From Lachnospiraceae bacterium (lineage in GTDB: Bacteria > Bacillota > Clostridia > Lachnospirales > Lachnospiraceae), in NCBI GenBank assembly GCA_902363555.1, contig CABJAM010000002.1, positions 558,001 to 622,000 on the forward strand: 64,000 bases of DNA. Direction: 5' to 3'. Positions 26,176 through 33,460 of the stretch are shown in pieces. Under the pieces are notes generated by a model. The model was not told the DNA's origin, did no database searches, and saw nothing but the letters and a program-made list of their open reading frames with translations. The translations under genes and the position numbers were made by a program. Each line of letters begins with the position of its first letter. Position 1 is the stretch's first letter.

Positions 26176-26197
26176 AACTCTCACCTGCCTTTCCGAA

Positions 26198-26419
26198 TTA
26201 CTTCAGGAATAATATAATAAACAATGCGATAATAAATCCGTAAATAGCCGTGGCCTCCGCCAATGCACAGCCGATGATCAACGATTTACTGATCTTGCTT
26301 TCAGCCTCCGGCTGTCTTGCGATCGCCTCTGCGGCCTTACCTGTGGCAATACCGATACCAATACCTGCTCCAACACCTGTTAAAACTGCAACTGCTGCAC
26401 CAATAGCTACTAATGTCAT
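26198..26419 (-). CDS. atpE: F1Fo ATP synthase subunit c
   Basis: 73 aa from ATG 26419 (AAAGGATG upstream; an ATG at 26428 is too close to the site). Two membrane helices flank the polar loop ARQPEA. The ion-binding Glu is in ALAEATAIYG. The positions that supply Gln and Ser ligands in Na+-type rings (Ilyobacter Gln32, Ser66) are Ile and Ala here, which favours H+ coupling. Confidence 0.95.
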   Translation of the reverse strand: MTLVAIGAAVAVLTGVGAGIGIGIATGKAAEAIARQPEAESKISKSLIIGCALAEATAIYGFIIALFIILFLK

Positions 26420-26492
26420 AATAATCATCCTTTCTTTTCAATCCGCGGCATTTGCCGCTCACTTTTCATTTTCTCCTGTTATTTACACATAC

Positions 26493-27215
26493 TCAATCGT
26501 CGTCATCCACCGCTTCTTTTATGAAAAGCGATGTAAGAAAGACAAAAACATAGGCCTGGATCAGGCCGTCGAACACGTCGAAATAGAGACTGAAGGGCAC
26601 CGGCAAAAATACCGGCAGAAGTTTTTTGATCAGCTCCATGACAACAAACGATCCGAGAATGTTGCCAAAAAGACGCATACACAAGGACAACGGCCGTATG
26701 AATACTTCAAGAATATTCAGCGGCGTTATAACTGCCACCGGCTCTGTGAAGCTCTTAAGCCATCCCCTGACACCCTTTTTATGAATCCCGGCATATTCGA
26801 TCAGCAAAATGCTGGCAATGGCCAGCGCCGCCGTCACATTCATGTCCTTTGTGGGAGGAGTAAATCCAAGAATACCAATAAGGTTTGAAGCGCCGATATA
26901 AAGCGCCACGGTAATCAGGTACGGTATATACCGCACGCCGTTTTTACCGACAGCGCCCTCGAAAAAGTTCTGAAGAAACGTAATACCCGACTCCAGAATC
27001 AATTGCTTCTTACTTACATTCTCCACACGCAGGTTACGGACTAAAATTATGGAAGCAATTGTAAGCGCCGCCATAATAATCCAAGTAACAACGACAGACT
27101 CATATACCGGAATCCCTTTACCAATGGGGATCGTAAACACGGTATGGCATTCCAGCGCATCCATCAGATCATCAGCAAATTGTTCCGTAAGGATTCCTCC
27201 TTTCTTTTTGCCCAA
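26493..27215 (-). CDS. atpB: F1Fo ATP synthase subunit a
   Basis: About 240 aa, the membrane stator with the ion half-channels. The conserved Arg is in PLSLCMRLFGNILGS. The start is odd. The only in-frame upstream start codon is TTG 27215, which lacks a ribosome site, whereas a perfect AAAGGAGG lies at codons 5-7 with no ATG, GTG or TTG in frame at proper spacing. The first in-frame ATG after that site is about 30 nt away. No atpI precedes it. Confidence 0.92.
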   Translation of the reverse strand: MGKKKGGILTEQFADDLMDALECHTVFTIPIGKGIPVYESVVVTWIIMAALTIASIILVRNLRVENVSKKQLILESGITFLQNFFEGAVGKNGVRYIPYLITVALYIGASNLIGILGFTPPTKDMNVTAALAIASILLIEYAGIHKKGVRGWLKSFTEPVAVITPLNILEVFIRPLSLCMRLFGNILGSFVVMELIKKLLPVFLPVPFSLYFDVFDGLIQAYVFVFLTSLFIKEAVDDDD

Positions 27216-27217
27216 GT

Positions 27218-27350
27218 GTAACAGTTCAAAGAATCCGAACTGTTACGCATATGGCCATTTAAAATCGCTTTGCGATGGGCCATATGTCCGCAAAATATCC
27301 ATTTACGTACGGTCTGCGCAGTAAATGCGCAGGCCTATCTGAACTGTCAC
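27218..27350. repeat. 133-bp intergenic element with palindromic ends in the atp leader
   Basis: The left end is a 29-bp palindrome (27218-27246). The right end is the CTGCGCA-GTAAA-TGCGCAG hairpin followed by TCTGAACTGTCAC (27311-27350). Between them CATATGGCC (27248-27256) pairs with GGCCATATG (27278-27286). The same ends occur at 3892-4093, and the right end also at 268-306. It occupies the leader between the LysR promoter and atpB. Confidence 0.7.
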
Positions 27351-27369
27351 GCCAAGTTTACTCCTTTTA

Positions 27370-27398
27370 TTGACATTTGGAAAATGATAATATATTAT
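27370..27398 (+). promoter_or_regulatory. Sigma-A promoter of the LysR gene
   Basis: TTGACA (27370-27375), a 17-bp spacer, TATTAT (27393-27398). Just downstream are two direct repeats AGTTATATC (27402-27410, 27415-27423), possible binding half-sites. Confidence 0.78.
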
Positions 27399-27480
27399 GA
27401 TAGTTATATCAGAAAGTTATATCTATGTGTATAATGCACAAAAAAATATGTGTCAGAAAATGTAGAAAGGTGATTTTTCA

Positions 27481-28380
27481 ATGTCCGCCAATTTTGAATA
27501 CTATAAAATTTTTTATTATGTGGCTTATTACCAGAATCTGACCCAGGCCGCCGAGGCTTTAATGACCAGCCAGCCGGCCATCACACGGAGCATTAAAAAT
27601 CTGGAAAATGAACTGGGCTGCCGGCTGTTCATCCGTTCCAGCCATGGCGTCACCCTGACCTCCGAGGGCAAAACACTGTACAAGCACGTCCTTCCCGCAT
27701 GCGAACAGCTCTTTAAGGGCGAGGAGGACCTGAACAATGTGCTGGGTCTGAAGGAAGGCATCATTTACATCGGTGCGACCGAGACGGCGCTCCATTGCTA
27801 TCTCCTGAACAAGCTGGAGCTTTTCCACCAATTGTATCCCGGCGTCCGCATAAAAATCAGCAATCAGACCACGCCCACCACCTTCCACGACTTCAAAGCC
27901 GGGAAAATCGATCTGGCCCTGGTCACCACGCCGTGCAACTGCACGCCTCCCTTAAAGCTGTCGCCGGTTAAAACCTTCCGCGACGTCCTTGTAGGCAACC
28001 GGGAATACGCCCATTTGGCCAGGCGTACCTGGCATCTGTCGGAGCTGGAAAAATATCCCCTCGTCTCTCTGAGCCGAAATACCATGAGCTACCAGTTCGT
28101 CCAAAAGTTTTACGCAGACAATCATCAGCCCTTAAAACTGGATATTGAGCTGGCTACCGCCAACCTGATCCTGCCGGTCATCCTCCACGGGCTGGGCATC
28201 GGCTACATTCCCGAAGAAATGGCCCAGGCCTCCTTAGACAGCGGCGAGCTCTTTAAAATCGATCTGTACGAGCCCATCCCGCCCCGGCAGATCTGCATCG
28301 TCCGCGACACCAGCCGCTCCATCAACACCGCCACAAAAAAGCTCCTGGAGCTCATGCCCCCGGAACCCGCCCGGCAGTAA
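27481..28380 (+). CDS. LysR-family transcriptional regulator
   Basis: 299 aa. The N-terminal helix-turn-helix reads QNLTQAAEALMTSQPAITRS, with the linker helix up to about residue 60. The C-terminal co-inducer domain follows (IYIGATETALHCYLLNKLELF ...). AAAGGTGA precedes the ATG. It is divergent from the ATP synthase operon; whether it controls that operon, itself or a distant target cannot be told. The 103 bp after it (28381-28483) are GC-rich with no clear terminator. Confidence 0.92.
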   Translation: MSANFEYYKIFYYVAYYQNLTQAAEALMTSQPAITRSIKNLENELGCRLFIRSSHGVTLTSEGKTLYKHVLPACEQLFKGEEDLNNVLGLKEGIIYIGATETALHCYLLNKLELFHQLYPGVRIKISNQTTPTTFHDFKAGKIDLALVTTPCNCTPPLKLSPVKTFRDVLVGNREYAHLARRTWHLSELEKYPLVSLSRNTMSYQFVQKFYADNHQPLKLDIELATANLILPVILHGLGIGYIPEEMAQASLDSGELFKIDLYEPIPPRQICIVRDTSRSINTATKKLLELMPPEPARQ

Positions 28381-28483
28381 ATCGCCGGGCAGCACGGGCC
28401 GCGGGCGGTGCGGTATGCGGGCAGTGGTGCCGACGTACCGGCGCCACCCGGGAAAATCCGGACGCAGCCGGCCCCAAAACCCC

Positions 28484-29200
28484 TCACCGGGCAGTTGCTT
28501 CTGCATTTGCATTAATATACTGCATGATCCCTAAATAAATATTCCACGCGATCTTTCTCTGATATTCCGCCGTCGTCAGCTTCTCGCATTCCTCCGGATT
28601 GGACAAAAACCCGCACTCACATATAATTGCCGTCACCATGGACTTCTTCAGCAAATAATAGTCGCTATTTGCCTTGGCCTCCCTGTGATTGTCCGGGTCT
28701 GCCCCCGAAATCAGTTGCTTCTGCACCGTCTCCGCCAAACGCTGCCCTTCCACCGAACCGGTATAATAAAACACCTGCGCCCCGGAATATTTCTGCTCTG
28801 TAAAGCTGTTCTGATGGATACTCACAAGCAGATCGGCGTTATTATCCGTGATCATAGCCACCCGGTTGCGCATATCCTCCGACTTTTTATTGGAGGAGCT
28901 TTCCGAATAAAGGCCGGAATCACTCTCCCGCGTCATAACCACAGTTACATCCTGTTGCTGGAGATACTTTTGCAGCAGCTTTGCGATTTCCAGATTAATA
29001 TCCTTCTCCTTAGCGCCATTTACGCCAATCTTGCCAGGATCATTTCCCCCGTGACCGGCATCCACAATAATCGTAAGCTTACGCTTACTGCCGTCCACAC
29101 CTTTCGTGTCCGATACTGCCTGACTGTCCAGACGGCTTAACAAAATACCCGCGCAGGCAAATATAAGCAAAAAACAAAAAATCGAAGTGCGTATTTTCAT
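28484..29200 (-). CDS. N-acetylmuramoyl-L-alanine amidase (CwlD-like)
   Basis: About 238 aa. An N-terminal membrane anchor/signal (TSIFCFLLIFACAGILLS) is followed by an Amidase_3 domain. Zinc ligands are visible as His in DAGHGGNDPG, Glu in EKDIN, and His in SIHQNS; the catalytic Glu is in ICECGFLSNPEE. Family members such as CwlD trim spore cortex peptidoglycan; others act in cell separation. ATG 29200 is chosen, with GGGAGCGG upstream. Confidence 0.9.
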   Translation of the reverse strand: MKIRTSIFCFLLIFACAGILLSRLDSQAVSDTKGVDGSKRKLTIIVDAGHGGNDPGKIGVNGAKEKDINLEIAKLLQKYLQQQDVTVVMTRESDSGLYSESSSNKKSEDMRNRVAMITDNNADLLVSIHQNSFTEQKYSGAQVFYYTGSVEGQRLAETVQKQLISGADPDNHREAKANSDYYLLKKSMVTAIICECGFLSNPEECEKLTTAEYQRKIAWNIYLGIMQYINANAEATAR

Positions 29201-29267
29201 AGACCGCTCCCATAACATTTATGTATACATTAGCAATCTATGAAGCACTTCGATTATTCAGAACCTT

Positions 29268-29882
29268 CTATTCGGTCCGCAGGCTGAATACACAGCCACA
29301 ATAATTTTGACGATACATTCCGTATTCCTCCGACAACTCCACGGAACGCTTGTAGCCGTTGCGTTTTTTGAAATCGGACGGAAGATACACGGTCTTATAC
29401 TCGGCCGCCAGCCGCTCCCCAATCTCATTAAGCTTTGCCGCATTTTTCAATGGACTGATGCTCAGTGTTGTGGTGAAATAATCAAAGCTGCCCTCTGCGG
29501 CCAAAATAGCAGCTTCCCGCAGACGCAGCTCATAGCATTTAAAACACCGCTCGCCACCTTCGGGCAACTGCTCCATCCCCCGGGCCATTTCATAAAACCG
29601 GTCCGTATCATAATTTCCCTCAATAAATGCCACCGGGTGCTTCACCGGCAGCCGTTCGATAAACTGCTGCTGCTCCTGCACCCGTTTGTGGTATTCCGTT
29701 TCCGGATAAATATTGGGATTGTAATAAAAAACAGTGATTTTAAAATATTGTGAAAGGTATTCCAGGGTATAGCTGCTGCATGGTGCACAGCAGCTATGGA
29801 GCAGCAGCGTCGGCACACGCCCGCTGCTGACCTGGCTTTCGATGAGCTTATCCAGCTCCTTTTGGTAATTTCTCTGATTCAT
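29268..29882 (-). CDS. queH: Epoxyqueuosine reductase QueH
   Basis: A 204-aa enzyme reducing epoxyqueuosine to queuosine in tRNA, the non-cobalamin alternative to QueG. The cysteine pair at the N-terminus (LLHSCCAPCSS), YNPNIYPETEYHKR, and CFKCYELRL supply the Fe-S cluster and active-site residues of the family (formerly DUF208). The ribosome site is weak. Confidence 0.93.
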   Translation of the reverse strand: MNQRNYQKELDKLIESQVSSGRVPTLLLHSCCAPCSSYTLEYLSQYFKITVFYYNPNIYPETEYHKRVQEQQQFIERLPVKHPVAFIEGNYDTDRFYEMARGMEQLPEGGERCFKCYELRLREAAILAAEGSFDYFTTTLSISPLKNAAKLNEIGERLAAEYKTVYLPSDFKKRNGYKRSVELSEEYGMYRQNYCGCVFSLRTE

Positions 29883-29914
29883 ATGAGTAATCCCCGACTT
29901 ATCTTCATATCCAA

Positions 29915-31651
29915 TTAATAATTCAGCCCTTCAGCAATCACCGGCCACACGTCGGCGTCCTCCTGCTGCAGCTTCCAGCAGGCCACACCGGCCAGATCAT
30001 ACTCCCGGATCAGCTTCATCTTTTCAGCAATAGACTGCGCATCCTCCAGCCACATCGTATAAGTATGATCATTCAACGGTGACGTGTAATACCCATAATT
30101 ATAGCCAGACTCTGCATTCCAGCTAATCACAGTACTATCCGGATACTTCTCCAGATAGGCTTTGGCCTGAGACATAGTTGACGGATCCAGGGAACCATAA
30201 AATGTACTTCCCTGTGTCTCCCATACTCTTGTGTAGAACGGTATACCGTTGATCACCTTAGAGCTGTCGCCTCCGATCAGCTCCAGTGTATCTTCGATTC
30301 CCTGGCGCACAAACGGTATCGATGCTACCGGGCCCGGCTCAGATGAGAAGCTGCCAAATTCATCATAACCCATAATAACCACATAATCGGCAAACTTTGC
30401 CTGCTCGGCGCGGTTATAGTGTCTTGTATATAAAGGAACATAGTTATCAATAGAGAGCGTCAGACCATTGTTACGGCAGGCTACAGAGAGCTCCCGCACA
30501 AACTGGATGTAATTATCGGCTGCTTCCTCAAGAATCATCTCAAAATCCAGATTAATACCGTCAATCCCCAGTTCCAGCGACCGCGCAATGAGCTGGTTGA
30601 TCAGATTTTCCCGTTTTGACGTGAAGCTTAAAATCTTATCGGTCTGCTTACCGCTCATCTCACCTGTGGAGGTAATGGTATTCTGGAAGACTGCCCAAAC
30701 CTTCTTCCCAACCTGATGCGCATAATCCACATATTCTCTTGTAGCTACATCGGTCAGATTCCCGTTTGTGTCTTTAAAGTAAAACCATGTCGGCCCGACA
30801 GTAGTAATCCCCTCGGTGTTATTTAACGCCTGCTCCAGACTGGCCGGAGATGAAGCCTCCGTATTCGTCACCTGATGCCAGGCCAGGCATATACGCCCTT
30901 CCTCCTTGCGGTAAGTAAAATCGCCCTCATCGAAGGCCGGCGCCGTGGTCGTCACCTTCTGTGCCGTTCCAAGATATTTATTTTCGATCCAGCCCACATA
31001 GCCGTCATCGGTAGCTACGTTGGTCCAGCTCCAATCCGCCTCGGTCTGGAGCACAGTCACCTTTTCATTGGCTGTAATATTCCGGAGAATATCGGAACGA
31101 TAACCACCACGGTAACGCACTACCGTATCCTCCTTCACAGAAGCCTGATCCTCATCGCCCCACACGGTGGTGATAACCACACGGTTGGGCGCAGTATATG
31201 TCTCCAATTCACACTGGGTAAAAAGCTTTATATAATCCACTGCCACATATACTTTTTTATCAATGGTCTTCACCGGTTCATAATCCAGTGAAACGGTCTC
31301 GCCGCCGATGTGATACCCTTTTTCATTGGGGAAAGCCTTGATAATCTCTGTGGCCTTTGTATAAATAAAAATATTTTCGTTATTATCCCAGTAAAAGCGT
31401 GTGTTGATGTAGCTGGCTACGTTTTCCGCATCAATATATACGGCGCCGTCCGACTGTACGGCTTTATACGTCTCCACCTCATTATTGAGGATTACGGTAT
31501 ACTGATCTTTCTCAAGGCCGTAGGTTGCTTCATAATCAACAAATTCCGTAGACCCTTTTTTATAATTATTGATCAGCCCCACCGCTGTGATGCCTCCGAT
31601 AACGCAGATCAGTACGAGGGTTATTAGTATCGGTAAAACTCTATGTTTCAT
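29915..31651 (-). CDS. GH18-type glycosidase with stalk and SH3 domains (spore/cell-wall type)
   Basis: 578 aa. An N-terminal membrane anchor is followed by two short Cu-amine-oxidase-N-like segments (about 60-160), a bacterial SH3 domain (about 185-235: VLQTEADWSWTNVATDDG), and a GH18 barrel. The catalytic Glu is in GINLDFEMI. The layout resembles YdhD/YaaH-type enzymes that act on peptidoglycan. It overlaps the upstream membrane-protein gene by ATGA, so the two are translated together. Confidence 0.87.
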   Translation of the reverse strand: MKHRVLPILITLVLICVIGGITAVGLINNYKKGSTEFVDYEATYGLEKDQYTVILNNEVETYKAVQSDGAVYIDAENVASYINTRFYWDNNENIFIYTKATEIIKAFPNEKGYHIGGETVSLDYEPVKTIDKKVYVAVDYIKLFTQCELETYTAPNRVVITTVWGDEDQASVKEDTVVRYRGGYRSDILRNITANEKVTVLQTEADWSWTNVATDDGYVGWIENKYLGTAQKVTTTAPAFDEGDFTYRKEEGRICLAWHQVTNTEASSPASLEQALNNTEGITTVGPTWFYFKDTNGNLTDVATREYVDYAHQVGKKVWAVFQNTITSTGEMSGKQTDKILSFTSKRENLINQLIARSLELGIDGINLDFEMILEEAADNYIQFVRELSVACRNNGLTLSIDNYVPLYTRHYNRAEQAKFADYVVIMGYDEFGSFSSEPGPVASIPFVRQGIEDTLELIGGDSSKVINGIPFYTRVWETQGSTFYGSLDPSTMSQAKAYLEKYPDSTVISWNAESGYNYGYYTSPLNDHTYTMWLEDAQSIAEKMKLIREYDLAGVACWKLQQEDADVWPVIAEGLNY

Positions 31652-32232
31652 AATCCACCTGTCTTTCTTTTGTATTTATTTTTGTGGCGCAGTGCGCGCC
31701 CGTAAACAGCTTCTACGAAAATACCTATGGCAAGCAGGAGCGCCAACGCATAGTATATATAAACACTGATCAAATTATTATTATAAGCGCTGGCCGCCAC
31801 GGGGCAGATATCATATTCGGATACATATGCGTCCGGCTCCATGGAAAGCTGACTGGCCGCCAGGGCTATGGCTTTATCTGCGCGTTGCAGACGTACGGTC
31901 AAAGAAATATCCTCAAGGCTTTCCCGCTGGTCCGCAGGAAAATTTTCAAGATATTTTTCTGACAGCTCCACAAAGCAGTCACGGCCGCCAATCTGGCCAA
32001 AATAGTATCTGGAACAGACCTTTTGATCCTTTGTCACGGTATAGTATCCCGAATCTTTAAGATTCATATGCCTGATCTGTACGTAAGGACTGACTGGTGA
32101 GTAAATTTTTTCCAGATCCACCGACAGATCCTGGCCCGCATCGATGTGGCGTACATACAGAGGATTCCGCCAAAATATCAATGACAAAAGGATCCCCATG
32201 ATAATAAATGCTTCCAGTATTTTCAATTTCAT
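31648..32232 (-). CDS. Membrane protein of unknown function, coupled to the GH18 gene
   Basis: About 194 aa. Not recognised. It has a membrane helix near the N-terminus (LEAFIIMGILLSLIF), an extracytoplasmic middle part (~120 aa), a second membrane helix near residues 160-180, and a basic tail (HKNKYKRK). ATG 32232 is preferred: GGGAGT is 8 nt upstream, and the promoter at 32288-32316 would exclude the longer frame. The ATGA overlap with the GH18 gene suggests the two proteins work together at the membrane. Confidence 0.75.
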   Translation of the reverse strand: MKLKILEAFIIMGILLSLIFWRNPLYVRHIDAGQDLSVDLEKIYSPVSPYVQIRHMNLKDSGYYTVTKDQKVCSRYYFGQIGGRDCFVELSEKYLENFPADQRESLEDISLTVRLQRADKAIALAASQLSMEPDAYVSEYDICPVAASAYNNNLISVYIYYALALLLAIGIFVEAVYGRALRHKNKYKRKTGGL

Positions 32233-32287
32233 GAGCATACTCCCAATTTTTAACTGCGGTCCAAAAAAGACCTCGCCAAGTGCCCCT

Positions 32288-32316
32288 ATTATACTACAAT
32301 TCATGCTTTTTATCAA
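32288..32316 (-). promoter_or_regulatory. Promoter of the membrane protein-GH18 operon
   Basis: On the minus strand: TTGATA (32311-32316), a 17-bp spacer, TATAAT (32288-32293). Confidence 0.8.
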
Positions 32317-32458
32317 ATAGAAATAAATACATTACTAAAAAGAAGGGAAGCCACATATAATATAGATGGCAATGCCCGAAAATCCAGCGTCAAAGTGGTG
32401 CTGGACCGGAGACATTAACAAAACCTGACAATATTCATTATGTTATTACCAAATGGAC

Positions 32459-32488
32459 TTTACAGTTGAACTGATAATGTTATATACT
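32459..32488 (+). promoter_or_regulatory. Probable mecA promoter
   Basis: TTTACA (32459-32464), an 18-bp spacer, TATACT (32483-32488). Apart from the two promoters, the 305-bp gap 32233-32537 shows nothing clear. Confidence 0.55.
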
Positions 32489-32537
32489 ATATTTATAAAC
32501 ACTTGACACTGTCAGACACTAGAAAAGGAGTGATTTC

Positions 32538-33353
32538 ATGAAAATTGAAAAACTCAATGACAACCAGATCCGCTGTACATTAAATAAGCATGATTTAATT
32601 GATAGAGAATTAAAAATCAGTGAATTGGCCTACGGTACCGAGAAAGCCAAGGGCCTTTTCCGGGACATGATGAACCAGGCCTTTGACGAATTTGGTTTTG
32701 AAGCCGACGACATTCCCCTGATCATTGAAGCCATCCCCATCTCCGGCGACTGTATCATCCTCATTGTCACAAAGGTTGAGGACCCGGACGAACTGGACAC
32801 CCGTTTTGCCAAGTTTTCATCAGCCATTGAAGACGACCTGGAGGACGATGATGATTCGGATGAGGATGAACTGGAACTGATTGGAACTGCCGATGTGGAG
32901 GAGGAGTTTCATAACGCCGAGGATATACTGAATCTGATCAAACGCATCAGTGAAGGGATCGCCGGTGATGACAAAAATCTTCAGGAGCACATTGTTCCCA
33001 TCTCCCAGCGTGCAAAAGAAGCCATGAAAAAAGCACAGAGTGCCAAGAGCAGCAACAGTCTGCCGGTTCGCATCTTCTCATTTAATTCTCTCGGCGAAGT
33101 GGACACTCTGGCCGCGGTTATAAGGAATGAATTTACCGGCCGCAGCACCCTGTACAAAGATAAACGTACAAAGACCTATTACCTGGCTCTGGTCTGTGAC
33201 TCGGACAGCACCGAAGGCTTTACAAAGGTGCTCAATACGATCTCTGAGTTTGGCCGCAAGGAAAAGGTCTCCCACGCCACGCTTGCTTATTTCGATGAAC
33301 ATCACGAGGTTATCATAAGGGATAAAGCCATTGAAGTGCTGGCCTCCCTCTAA
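32538..33353 (+). CDS. mecA: MecA-type adaptor protein
   Basis: 271 aa. The N-terminal substrate-binding part (MKIEKLNDNQIRCTLNKHDL) and the C-terminal ClpC-binding domain (about 165-271) flank a very acidic linker (EDDLEDDDDSDEDELE). In Bacilli, MecA feeds targets such as ComK to ClpCP; here the substrate is unknown. AAAAGGAG precedes the ATG. Confidence 0.9.
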   Translation: MKIEKLNDNQIRCTLNKHDLIDRELKISELAYGTEKAKGLFRDMMNQAFDEFGFEADDIPLIIEAIPISGDCIILIVTKVEDPDELDTRFAKFSSAIEDDLEDDDDSDEDELELIGTADVEEEFHNAEDILNLIKRISEGIAGDDKNLQEHIVPISQRAKEAMKKAQSAKSSNSLPVRIFSFNSLGEVDTLAAVIRNEFTGRSTLYKDKRTKTYYLALVCDSDSTEGFTKVLNTISEFGRKEKVSHATLAYFDEHHEVIIRDKAIEVLASL

Positions 33354-33357
33354 CACA

Positions 33358-33454
33358 AAACGCGGGACCGCCGCTTTAAGATCCGATCACTGATCCGCCA
33401 TGATCCATCCGGCCAGATCGTTGATCCTTTCTTAAAGCGGCGATTCCGCGTTTC
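33358..33454. terminator. Large bidirectional terminator between convergent genes
   Basis: AAACGCGGGACCGCCGCTTT-AAGA at the left pairs with TCTTAAAGCGGC-GATTCCGCGTTT at the right (33430-33454), with small mismatches. The loop between the arms contains six GATC sites in about 50 bp. Confidence 0.75.
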
Positions 33455-33460
33455 ATGTTT

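Noticed and set aside
28381..28483. Searched for a terminator or small RNA after the LysR gene
   Set aside because: The stretch is GC-rich but no clean stem with a T-run could be drawn.
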